Origin: Rhizobium nepotum 39/7
GTDB lineage: Bacteria > Pseudomonadota > Alphaproteobacteria > Rhizobiales > Rhizobiaceae
Reading direction: 5' to 3'
Length of the DNA stretch: 64,000 bases
Assembly (NCBI RefSeq): GCF_000949865.1
Contig: NZ_JWJH01000022.1
Span: 1-64,000, forward strand
In this document: one piece after another, positions 1 to 7,532 of the stretch
Position numbering within the stretch: position 1 is the stretch's first letter
How the letters are laid out: each line of letters opens with the position of its first letter
The notes under the pieces: model-generated
Seen by the model: the letters and a program-made list of their open reading frames with translations, nothing else
Told to the model about the DNA's origin: nothing
The model's database searches: none
Position numbers and translations under genes: made by a program

Positions 1-744
1 CCATTCTCCGGCGCGGTAAAGCGCGCGCAGCAGCCCTTCCAGCAGGGTGGCGTTCTCCTCCGCCCAGACCCGTTTCACCGCCAGTATTTTTTCCGGCGCA
101 TTGTGCCAGATCAGCGCTCCGGTCGTGACGATCCGTCCGGTGTCGCCCAGCACCGCGGCGCTGCCGGCCGGTTCGGCGGTACAGAGCGCATCGACCTTGC
201 CGCTTGCCAAGAGCGCCGGCATCGACTTCGGCGGAGCTTCGACGATTTCCATGTCCCTGCCGAGCAGCACGCCGCAGCTTGCGAGCAGATAGCGCAACAC
301 ATAAAACGGCGTGGACACGATATCCTCGACCGCAAAGACCGGCAGGCCTTCCCCTGCCGCCCGGCGTGCGGCGCAGACACGGGCCATCGCCCGCCCAAAG
401 GCCGCCGGGTCCGGCAGCTTCAGCCCTTCACGGTAAAGTTCGTCGTAAAATCCATGCGAAACGGTCGTTGCCGATCCGCCGAGGGAGAGCGTGAAGACAC
501 CGATGATATCGGCCGGCAGGTCATCGAGGCCGACCGCAGAACCGACCGGAACCGGGGCGGGCAAATGGGCGATCTGAACTTCGTCTTCGCCAAGTGCGGC
601 AAGCACGGCGCGCGCGGATTGTTTTCGCACAAGTTCCAGTTCAACGCCTTCATCGGCAGCAAAGCCTTTTTCGGCAGCGGCTATCAGCACGGCGCAATCG
701 ACAGTCGGAGAAAAACCCGCTTTTAGCTTATGCCGTTCCGGCAA
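1..744 (-). CDS. NrtA/CmpA-like ABC substrate-binding protein (3' truncated by window)
   Basis: The reading frame is open from a TTG at 744 to the window edge (248 codons); the C-terminus lies outside. It reads as a periplasmic-binding-protein-like domain of the nitrate/bicarbonate (NrtA/CmpA) type: an early AGFSPTVDCAVLIAA stretch, ELVRKQSARAVLAAL, a QIAHLPAP segment and a late KRVWAEENATLLEGLLRALY helix typical of this family. No signal peptide is visible, so it may be a cytoplasmic sensor-like relative and not a true periplasmic receptor. TTG was chosen because AAGGAG sits 7-8 nt upstream and no in-frame ATG lies nearby. Substrate (nitrate, taurine, other) cannot be told from this fragment. 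The family call is inference from motif order. Confidence 0.7.
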   Translation of the reverse strand, partial: MPERHKLKAGFSPTVDCAVLIAAAEKGFAADEGVELELVRKQSARAVLAALGEDEVQIAHLPAPVPVGSAVGLDDLPADIIGVFTLSLGGSATTVSHGFYDELYREGLKLPDPAAFGRAMARVCAARRAAGEGLPVFAVEDIVSTPFYVLRYLLASCGVLLGRDMEIVEAPPKSMPALLASGKVDALCTAEPAGSAAVLGDTGRIVTTGALIWHNAPEKILAVKRVWAEENATLLEGLLRALYRAGEW

Positions 745-823
745 ACGATTTCTCCTTTTCCGGTGATTCGAAAGAAGGATCGCCCAGGAACCCGTTTATC
801 ACAATGATAAAGTTGCGGTTTCG

Positions 824-1564
824 CTATTTAATCAGACCGACGCGGAGAGCCTTGGCGACGGCTTGGGTGCGGTTGACCGTGTCGAGTTTTTTCGTCGCGC
901 GGTTCAGGTAATGATTGATGGTATGTTCCGACAGCTTCATGATTTCAGCGATTTCGGCGCTGGTCTTGCCGGCAGCCGTCCAGTTCAGACAGTCTATCTC
1001 CCGCTCGTTCAATGTCTCGGGAACCCGCAGATCGAGGCGGCGGATTTCAGATAGCCGGGCAAAGATGTGGCTGGAAATGTAAAAAAGTTCCGCGAGCCGG
1101 CTGGTGGGTAATATCGTCTTGTTGCCGGAAAAGGACACCGCCCCGCGCATCGTGGTGATGTCATGCACGGGAAACCACACCGAGTTGATCATCTCGAAGC
1201 GCTCGAAGAGACCGATCACCGTTTTTCTGGCGATCTGTTCGTCGTCTTCCCCCAGAAAATCCATCGAGACGGAAAAGGGCGCGGTCGACTTTTTCAACTG
1301 CGCCATTACCTTGCTTTTCTGCAGCATGCCCTCTTCGTCGTAACGCTGCAAAAGCTCGGCCGGCCAGCTGGTGATGATGGTACATTGCGACAGTTCGCTC
1401 GCCATTTCGGACGACAGGTCAAGCACCATGAAGGCCCTGAACTCCCACGCCTCCGTCAACCGCTTCAAAAACCGGAATATATCGAATTGCGTGTTCAGAC
1501 CGGCGATCTCGCGAACGCAATCAACACCAATCGACTGAACGGCGGCCGTCTCTGTTTTCTGCAT
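824..1564 (-). CDS. LuxR-family transcriptional regulator (solo)
   Basis: 246 aa, starting at ATG 1564. The N-terminal about 165 residues align in shape with an autoinducer-binding domain; the last about 65 residues form a LuxR/GerE helix-turn-helix (LNEREIDCLNWTAAGKT, then KLSEHTINHYLNRATKKL), ending on the typical basic/hydrophobic tail. No luxI-type synthase is in the window. The positions where AHL receptors carry the W-x3-Y and D-P residues read LLQRY and KSKV here, so binding of an acyl-homoserine lactone is doubtful. It is transcribed toward the binding-protein gene at 744-1 and lies downstream of the IclR gene, both on the same strand, separated from the latter by about 190 bp. Confidence 0.85.
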   Translation of the reverse strand: MQKTETAAVQSIGVDCVREIAGLNTQFDIFRFLKRLTEAWEFRAFMVLDLSSEMASELSQCTIITSWPAELLQRYDEEGMLQKSKVMAQLKKSTAPFSVSMDFLGEDDEQIARKTVIGLFERFEMINSVWFPVHDITTMRGAVSFSGNKTILPTSRLAELFYISSHIFARLSEIRRLDLRVPETLNEREIDCLNWTAAGKTSAEIAEIMKLSEHTINHYLNRATKKLDTVNRTQAVAKALRVGLIK

Positions 1565-1751
1565 GAAAGCTGTTCTTTGAAAATGAGAGAAACCGCTGCA
1601 AAGGCTGCCTTTGCCCGGAAATTGTGAGGATGTTACTCACCAAAACGATTCATGCAAACAAAAGTTGAAACTTAATTCCGAATAATCGAAAATAAGACTT
1701 AGCTTACGCTCGATCCGCAGCTTCCGTGGCGGAAATTCACGGTTTTTCCCC

Positions 1752-2621
1752 TCAATCATCCGCAACCGGAGATAATCGGCAGGCAAGCTCCGCTGAAATT
1801 TTATCGGCCGTTTCGCGCACCAGACGACCCCATTGCCGAAGCTGTTCCACATCCACGCGATAGGCTGGACCGGTGACTGAAATCGCCGCGTGAAAATTGC
1901 GTCCGGACGCCCGGACCGGCGCGGCGACGCAATGAATGCCGATCTCATGTTCCTGAAGGTCGAAACCGTAGCCCCTGCCGCGAATGGCGGTCACATCGTC
2001 CATCAATGCTTCCGGCGTCACGATCGTATTTTCCGTAAAACGGTGAAAGTCCAGTTTTGCGGCAAGCTCTGCCAGAACACCGGCAGGGAGAAGGGTCAGC
2101 GCGGCTTTGCCCACCCCCGTGCAATAGACCGGCGAGGTCTTGCCGACCTGCGAATGCATGCGCAAGGTGTGCCTGCCCTCCATCTTGTCCAGATAGGTGA
2201 TTTCCTTGCCGTTCAGGACGGCGAGATGCACGGATTCCTGCGTCGCCTCCTGCAACGCCGCCAGATGAGGGGCGGCAACGCTACGCAGATCGTTGCCGCT
2301 CCAGGCTTTGGCGGCAAATTGCAGGAGCCGCAGACCGACGGCATAGGTCTGATCGCTAGCATGGTCGACCAGACCTTCGGCGACGAGATGGGCGAGCTGG
2401 CGGTGGACCGTGCCGCGCGGCTGGCCACACGCCTCGACCACATCGGTGAAGCGCATCGGTTTTTCGGCAAAGGCGATAAGCTCCAGAAGCGAAACGGCCT
2501 TTCCAAGCGTGCCGGTCACGTTTTCCGCTTTTCGTTCCGCAACCGGAACTGCCTCGTGCTCTTTACCGTTGGGTTTTTTACCATCGGGCATGGCAACATC
2601 CACCGTCATCTGTCTTGACAT
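1752..2621 (-). CDS. IclR-family transcriptional regulator of the adjacent galactonate operon
   Basis: 289 aa from ATG 2621; an upstream TTG (2681) is rejected because it would overlap the operator, and ATG 2609 is a possible alternative. Residues about 35-95 are a winged helix-turn-helix (GTLGKAVSLLELIAF, ACGQPRGTVHRQL); the rest is the IclR effector domain, with QESVHLAVLNGKEITYLDK and YCTGVGKAAL as landmarks. It is divergent from the SDR-dgoK-dgoA-lactonase operon and a perfect 6-bp inverted repeat lies between them, so control of that operon, probably by a sugar-acid intermediate, is a reasonable inference. IclR regulators commonly control catabolic operons of this kind. Confidence 0.87.
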   Translation of the reverse strand: MSRQMTVDVAMPDGKKPNGKEHEAVPVAERKAENVTGTLGKAVSLLELIAFAEKPMRFTDVVEACGQPRGTVHRQLAHLVAEGLVDHASDQTYAVGLRLLQFAAKAWSGNDLRSVAAPHLAALQEATQESVHLAVLNGKEITYLDKMEGRHTLRMHSQVGKTSPVYCTGVGKAALTLLPAGVLAELAAKLDFHRFTENTIVTPEALMDDVTAIRGRGYGFDLQEHEIGIHCVAAPVRASGRNFHAAISVTGPAYRVDVEQLRQWGRLVRETADKISAELACRLSPVADD

Positions 2622-2662
2622 AAGCCTGCGGCCAAGAGAATAATTCCATTTAGTAAAATCTA

Positions 2663-2679
2663 GTTCCACATATTGGAAC
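2663..2679. promoter_or_regulatory. Candidate IclR operator
   Basis: GTTCCA-N5-TGGAAC, a perfect 6+6 inverted repeat in the 83-bp gap between the divergent IclR gene and the SDR gene. Shape and TTCCA/TGGAA halves resemble known IclR-family sites. Assignment to this regulator is inferred from position. Confidence 0.55.
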
Positions 2680-2704
2680 AATCAAGCCCCATTCTGGATG
2701 AGAC

Positions 2705-3475
2705 ATGCCGATGACCCAAGCCCTTTTCCCTGACCTCAAGGACGCGGGCGTGCTCGTCACCGGTGGCGGCTCCGGCATCGGGGCATCGCTGGTGGAAGCC
2801 TTTGCGATGCAGGGCGCGAAGGTCTCGTTCATCGACATCGCCGAAGAGCCGAGCGTGGCGCTCGTTGCGCGGCTTGAGGAGACAACGCGCCATCCGGTCC
2901 ATTTTTTCAGGGCCGATCTGCGCGACATAGCTGCAATCAGGCAGACCGTGGATGCGGCGGCGTCTGCGACCGGCGGCATCAAGGTGCTCGTCAACAATGC
3001 CGCATGGGACGACCGCCACGATATAGACACCGTGACGGAAGCCTATTGGGACGCCAATCAGGCCGTCAATCTCAAGCAGATGTTCTTCACGGTTCAGGCC
3101 GCGCTTCCGCATCTGAGGCAGGCCAAGGACGCCTCCATCATCAATTTTTCCTCGATCTCGTTTTTGCTGAACATGGGCGAGCTTCCCTCCTATGCTGCGG
3201 CCAAGGCCGGCATCATCGGCCTGACGAAAAGCCTCGCCGGCAGGCTGGGGCCGGAAAATATCCGCGTCAATACGCTGCTGCCGGGCATGATCGTGACGGA
3301 GCGGCAGAAGGAGTTGTGGTTGACGGACGACGCCGTCACCTCGACCACGGCGCGGCAATGCCTCAAGCGCATGCTGGTCGCCGCCGATCTGGCGGGGCCG
3401 TGCCTGTTTCTCGCATCATCGGCATCGAGCGCCATCACCGCACAATCCATAATCGTAGACGGAGGCCTGTTATAA
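2705..3475 (+). CDS. SDR-family sugar dehydrogenase (probable galactose 1-dehydrogenase)
   Basis: 256 aa classical short-chain dehydrogenase. Visible signatures: TGGGSGIG cofactor loop (19-26), acidic residue after beta-2 (FIDI, 42-45, favouring NAD), NNAA (97-100), catalytic Ser around 150-152, YAAAK with Tyr163 and Lys167, and an N-terminally extended beta-1 start. It is the first gene of an operon followed with 1-nt overlap by dgoK. With kinase, aldolase and lactonase next door, oxidation of D-galactose (or a similar aldose) to the lactone is the likely reaction; substrate is inferred from context only. An ATG 6 nt further in (2711) is an equally possible start. Confidence 0.82.
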   Translation: MPMTQALFPDLKDAGVLVTGGGSGIGASLVEAFAMQGAKVSFIDIAEEPSVALVARLEETTRHPVHFFRADLRDIAAIRQTVDAAASATGGIKVLVNNAAWDDRHDIDTVTEAYWDANQAVNLKQMFFTVQAALPHLRQAKDASIINFSSISFLLNMGELPSYAAAKAGIIGLTKSLAGRLGPENIRVNTLLPGMIVTERQKELWLTDDAVTSTTARQCLKRMLVAADLAGPCLFLASSASSAITAQSIIVDGGLL

Positions 3476-4389
3476 TGTCCGAACCCGCTTTTATCGCCGT
3501 CGACTGGGGCACGACCAGTTTCCGGCTCTGGTTGCTCAGCCGGTCCGGCGCGGTGCTGGCCGAGCGCAGAAGCGCTGAAGGCATGACGACCGCCATGCGG
3601 ACCGGTTTTGCCGAGGTGCTGCAATCGCATCTTGACGCCATCGGCGCACCGGAAAACCTGCCGGTTCTCGTCTGCGGAATGGCGGGCGCGCGGCAGGGCT
3701 GGGTCGAGGCGGGCTATATAGACGTGCCGACATCGCTTTCCGCAGTTCTTGATGGTGCGGTTCGCGTGCCGGGTCAGGAGCGGGATGTCCGCATTCTGCC
3801 GGGGCTGGCGCAACGGGACAAAAACGCGCCGGATGTGATGCGCGGCGAGGAAACGCAACTGCTCGGCGCGCTTGCCTCCTCGAGCGCTGGCAAGAAGCTG
3901 GTCTGCATGCCCGGCACCCATTCCAAATGGGTAACGGTCGAAGGCAGCGACGTAACCGGCTTTGCCACCTTCATGACCGGCGAACTGTTCGAGGTCGTCT
4001 CGAAACAGACCATCCTTTCCCATGCGGTGGCCGAGGCGGAAGCCTTTACCGGCGAGCATGAGGCCTTCAGGGCGGCCGTGCGCGACATCTACGCCAATCC
4101 GCAACTGGCGACCAACCGCCTGTTCACCCTGCGCTCCGGGCAATTGCTGCATGGCCTCACCGCAACAGACGCCAAGGCCAGGCTTTCCGGCATCATGATC
4201 GGGCTGGAAATCGCCGGTGCGCATTCCACCGCGCGGCGGGACACGCCGGTGGTGCTGATCGGCTCCGGCGCGCTCGGTGCGCTTTACGAGGGTGCATTCG
4301 CAGCCCTTGAGATTCACTATACAGTCATCGACGCAGATGAGGCCGTGCGGCGCGGATTGTTGGCCGCCGCAAATGCCATCTGGTCATAG
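3475..4389 (+). CDS. dgoK: 2-dehydro-3-deoxygalactonokinase
   Basis: 304 aa. ATG overlaps the SDR stop by one base (TAATG), indicating translational coupling. The N-terminus carries the ASKHA-type nucleotide-binding start VDWGTTSFRLWL (9-20), followed by CGMAGARQGW, a PGTHSKWV segment in the middle and GSGALGALYEGAF near the C-terminus, all characteristic of DgoK. It phosphorylates 2-keto-3-deoxygalactonate (KDGal) with ATP to give the 6-phosphate, the substrate of the aldolase encoded next. Length agrees with the family (about 290-310 aa). The frame is open further upstream inside the SDR gene, but the family N-terminus begins at this ATG. Confidence 0.93.
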   Translation: MSEPAFIAVDWGTTSFRLWLLSRSGAVLAERRSAEGMTTAMRTGFAEVLQSHLDAIGAPENLPVLVCGMAGARQGWVEAGYIDVPTSLSAVLDGAVRVPGQERDVRILPGLAQRDKNAPDVMRGEETQLLGALASSSAGKKLVCMPGTHSKWVTVEGSDVTGFATFMTGELFEVVSKQTILSHAVAEAEAFTGEHEAFRAAVRDIYANPQLATNRLFTLRSGQLLHGLTATDAKARLSGIMIGLEIAGAHSTARRDTPVVLIGSGALGALYEGAFAALEIHYTVIDADEAVRRGLLAAANAIWS

Positions 4390-4468
4390 AATTTATCATC
4401 AGAGCGGGATTTCAGGCGAAAACCGCTCACACTTTTCGCCATCCCGCTCCAGGACGAAAGACCCCATC

Positions 4469-5098
4469 ATGCGTATTCCCTTCCCTTCCATGCAATATCC
4501 GCTGATCGCCATCCTGCGCGGCGTCAAGCCCGAGGAAACCGAAGGCGTCGTCGGCGCGCTGATCGACACCGGCTTCCGCGCCATCGAAATCCCGCTCAAT
4601 TCGCCCGATCCCTTTCGTTCGATCGAGATCGCCGCGAAAATGGCGCCCGCCGATTGCCTGATCGGCGCAGGCACGGTGCTCAGCGTAGAAGACGTGGCGT
4701 CTCTGGACGCAGCCGGCGGCAAGCTGATGGTCAGCCCCAATGCCGATGCCGACGTGATCGTCGCCGCCCGCGTCAAGGGCATGGTGACGATGCCGGGCGT
4801 TTTGACCCCCACCGAGGCGCTGGTTGCGGCAAAGGCCGGGGCAACCGGGCTGAAGTTCTTTCCCGCCAGCATCATCGGCCCCGCCGGTATCAATGCCATC
4901 AGGACAATCCTGCCCAAGGATCTGCTCATCGCCGCTGTCGGCGGCGTTTCGGACAGGAATTTCGCCGAATATACCAAGGCCGGTATCCTTGCTTTCGGCC
5001 TTGGCACCAGCCTCTACAAGCCCGGCATGACAGCGGCGGACGTGCGCGAGCGCGCCACCGTCACGCTTTCGGCCTATGATGCAGCAATCGGAGGATAA
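4469..5098 (+). CDS. dgoA: 2-dehydro-3-deoxy-6-phosphogalactonate aldolase
   Basis: 209 aa class I aldolase of the KDPG/KDPGal family. It splits KDPGal into pyruvate and glyceraldehyde 3-phosphate. Landmarks: AILRG (14-18), AIEIPLNSP with Glu40, GAGTVL (66-71), LMVSPNAD, and GLKFFPAS with the Schiff-base Lys129. The start at 4469 is chosen because the family begins shortly before the AILRG strand and the upstream extension runs back into dgoK. It follows dgoK after 79 bp and its 3' end abuts the lactonase gene. IPLNSP and the operon point to the galactonate branch and away from the gluconate (Eda) branch. Confidence 0.93.
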   Translation: MRIPFPSMQYPLIAILRGVKPEETEGVVGALIDTGFRAIEIPLNSPDPFRSIEIAAKMAPADCLIGAGTVLSVEDVASLDAAGGKLMVSPNADADVIVAARVKGMVTMPGVLTPTEALVAAKAGATGLKFFPASIIGPAGINAIRTILPKDLLIAAVGGVSDRNFAEYTKAGILAFGLGTSLYKPGMTAADVRERATVTLSAYDAAIGG

Positions 5099-5102
5099 GA
5101 GC

Positions 5103-5990
5103 TTGGCGAGTGTTTTTCCCTTTGCCGGACGCACCCTTGACGAAACGCCGTTGACGCTCGGCGAAGGCCCGACCTTCGATCCGGCGACCGGCACCGCATG
5201 GTGGTTCAATATTCTCGGGCGGGAGCTGCATGAACTGCATCTCGCTTCCGGCCGCAAGAGCGTGCATGCCCTGCCCTTCATGGGCAGCGCGCTGGCCAAG
5301 ATCAGCGACAGTAAACAATTGATCGCCTCCGATGACGGTCTTTTTCTTCGCGATACGGCGACCGGCGTGCTGACGCTGCATGCGGAGCTGGAAAAGGACC
5401 TACCCGGCAACCGCTCCAATGACGGACGCGTGCATCCCTCCGGCGCGCTGTGGATCGGCACCATGGGCAGGAAGGCGGAACCCGGCGCGGGCAGCATCTA
5501 CCACGTTGCCCGGGGAACCGTGACGAAGCTGTTTGCCGACATCAGCATTCCGAATTCGATCTGCTTTTCACCTGATGGCGAGACCGGATATTACGTCGAC
5601 ACCAAGGTCAACCGGCTGATGAAGGTGTCGCTCGATGCGCAGACGGGCCTTCCATCCGGCAAGGCCGAGGTCTTCATCGATTCCGCCGGCATAGACGGCG
5701 GTGTGGACGGCTCGGTCTGCGATGCCGAAGGGCATATCTGGAACGCCCGCTGGGGCGTGGGCGCTGTCGATCGTTACGATGCGGACGGCAACCATATCGA
5801 ACGATATCTGGTGCCGGCGAAACAGACGACCTGCCCGGCCTTCATCGGTCCCGATGCATCGCGCCTTCTCGTCACCTCCGCCTGCGAACATCTCGACGAC
5901 GACGCCATGGCCGCCAATCCGCAGCATGGGAAGACATTCGAACTCGGGATCGAGGTCAAGGGTAGGTTCGAGCCGCTCTACAGGCTCTAG
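5103..5990 (+). CDS. SMP-30/gluconolaconase-family lactonase
   Basis: 295 aa six-bladed propeller lactonase (SMP-30/gluconolactonase/LRE family). Metal-site landmarks are visible: LGEGPTFD near the N-terminus, NDGRVHPSGALWIGTMG, NSICFSPDG and GVDGSVCDAEGHIWNARW. It should hydrolyse the sugar lactone made by the upstream dehydrogenase. Start: TTG at 5103 has GGAGGA 7-8 nt upstream; two ATGs at 5076 and 5079 inside the dgoA 3' end are the alternatives and would give 304 or 303 aa. Last gene of the operon. A galactonate dehydratase, needed between lactone hydrolysis and KDGal, is not in the window. Confidence 0.88.
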   Translation: MASVFPFAGRTLDETPLTLGEGPTFDPATGTAWWFNILGRELHELHLASGRKSVHALPFMGSALAKISDSKQLIASDDGLFLRDTATGVLTLHAELEKDLPGNRSNDGRVHPSGALWIGTMGRKAEPGAGSIYHVARGTVTKLFADISIPNSICFSPDGETGYYVDTKVNRLMKVSLDAQTGLPSGKAEVFIDSAGIDGGVDGSVCDAEGHIWNARWGVGAVDRYDADGNHIERYLVPAKQTTCPAFIGPDASRLLVTSACEHLDDDAMAANPQHGKTFELGIEVKGRFEPLYRL

Positions 5991-5998
5991 GAGACGCC

Positions 5999-6025
5999 GG
6001 GACCGCTGGCATATGCGGCGGTCCC
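5999..6025. terminator. Stem-loop between convergent genes
   Basis: GGGACCGC and GCGGTCCC form an 8-bp perfect stem around an 11-nt loop, 9 bp after the lactonase stop and just before the stop of the convergent GGDEF-EAL gene. No T-tract follows on either strand, so it is a possible bidirectional or Rho-assisted terminator only. Confidence 0.4.
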
Positions 6026-6038
6026 CACGCCCCCCATC

Positions 6039-7391
6039 TCAGGGAATATCAGACAGGATCTCGCGATAATTCTCGTGCAGATAACGCTGGGTGGCGGCGG
6101 CATCGACGGGGCGGCCGTAGAAATAGCCCTGCCCCATGGCGCAGCCCAGAGCGCGCAGCTTTTCCTCTTCCGCCCGCTCCTCTATCCCTTCGGCCACGAC
6201 CTCGAGATCCAGCCCTTCGCACATGGCGACGATGGCCTTGATGATATGTTCCGAGGGACGGTCGCTGCTGATGCGGGACACGAAGGCGCGGTCGATCTTG
6301 ACCTTGTCGAAGGTGAAGTCGCGCAGGCGGCCGAGGCTTGACTGGCCGGTGCCGAAATCGTCGAGGGAGATGCGGACGCCCGCGCCCTGCAATTCGCTGA
6401 TGATGCGCTGCGCGGTATCGGCGGATGTCATGACAGCCGTTTCGGTGATTTCAAGCTCCAGCCGATGCGGGTCGAGGCCGACACGCGACAGGATGGAGAG
6501 AATATTATCCGCCGTGCCGGGGTCCATCAACTGCGCCGAGGACAGGTTGAAGGACAGGAAAAGCTCGCGCGGCCAGAACAGGGCCGCTTCCGCCGCCTTT
6601 CGGAGCAGCGCTTCGGACAGCGCGTCGATAAAACCCCTTTCTTCAGCCAGCGGCACGAAAACGGCCGGCGACACGAAACCGAGATCGGGGTCGTTCCAGC
6701 GGGCTAGCGCCTCGAAACCGATGACCTTCGCTTCTTCCAGCCTGACGATGGGCTGGAAATGCACATCGATCACATCGGTGATGATGGCGTTTCGCAAAGC
6801 CTGTTCTAGCTGGGTGGCGCGCTTCATCTCCTGCGCGATCTCACGCGAATAGACCGTTATCTGGCCACGGCCGCGCCGCTTGGACCGATAAAGCGCCGTC
6901 TCGGCGCTTTTCAGCAAGTCGTCGAAATCATCGCCGGCGAAGGGGTAGATGGCGAAACCGAAGGAAGAGGAAAGCCGAACGTTGCGATCGCCGAGATCGT
7001 AAGGGGCAGAGAGCACGTCCTTGATCATGTTGCCGATGCGCTCCGCACCGGTGCGCTCGAACACCAGCGGCAGCACGAAAGCGAATTCGTCGCCGTCATG
7101 GCGCGTGACGATGGCGCCATCAGGAACGCAGGCCTTCAGGCGATGGGCGACCTGGCACAAAATCTCATCGCCCGCCTGCACGCCGAAAAGATCGTTGATG
7201 GGTTTGAAACCGTCTATATTCGCAATGCCGACAGTGAAGGGCGCGGGGTCGCTGGAGCGCTCGCTGGCGAGCATGCGGATCTTGTCCCGCAAACGATAAC
7301 GATTGCCAAGCCCCGTCAGCGGATCGCTGTAAGCCATCGCTTGCAGCTCGTTCTGGCTGACCTGCAACGCCTGCGGCTCTGCCCTTTTCAT
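6039..7391 (-). CDS. GGDEF-EAL domain protein (cyclic-di-GMP turnover)
   Basis: 450 aa with no membrane segment or sensor domain. Residues 20-180 are a GGDEF domain (DPLTGLGNR at 23-31, NIDGFKPINDLFG) whose signature is DGDEF (99-103) instead of GGDEF, with no RxxD inhibitory site in front. Residues 195-445 are an EAL domain with an apparently complete phosphodiesterase set: FQPI (212-215), EALARW (227-232), Asn282, ELEITE (312-317), DDFGTG (344-349), KID (365-367), AEGIE (400-404). Probably a phosphodiesterase, with the GGDEF half regulatory or weak. It lies 141 bp downstream of the PAS-PAS-REC gene on the same strand, which could supply its input signal. Confidence 0.9.
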   Translation of the reverse strand: MKRAEPQALQVSQNELQAMAYSDPLTGLGNRYRLRDKIRMLASERSSDPAPFTVGIANIDGFKPINDLFGVQAGDEILCQVAHRLKACVPDGAIVTRHDGDEFAFVLPLVFERTGAERIGNMIKDVLSAPYDLGDRNVRLSSSFGFAIYPFAGDDFDDLLKSAETALYRSKRRGRGQITVYSREIAQEMKRATQLEQALRNAIITDVIDVHFQPIVRLEEAKVIGFEALARWNDPDLGFVSPAVFVPLAEERGFIDALSEALLRKAAEAALFWPRELFLSFNLSSAQLMDPGTADNILSILSRVGLDPHRLELEITETAVMTSADTAQRIISELQGAGVRISLDDFGTGQSSLGRLRDFTFDKVKIDRAFVSRISSDRPSEHIIKAIVAMCEGLDLEVVAEGIEERAEEEKLRALGCAMGQGYFYGRPVDAAATQRYLHENYREILSDIP

Positions 7392-7532
7392 TCCTGCATC
7401 TCGTGAATCCCGTGTCGACCGCGATCACAATGCAGGGCAAGTATTAAAAAAGCCATAGAACCGCGAACCGAAAATGCGGCGGCGTTTTCGGAAGGTCAGC
7501 AACTCGTATAAAAATGCCCGAGTGGAAAAATT

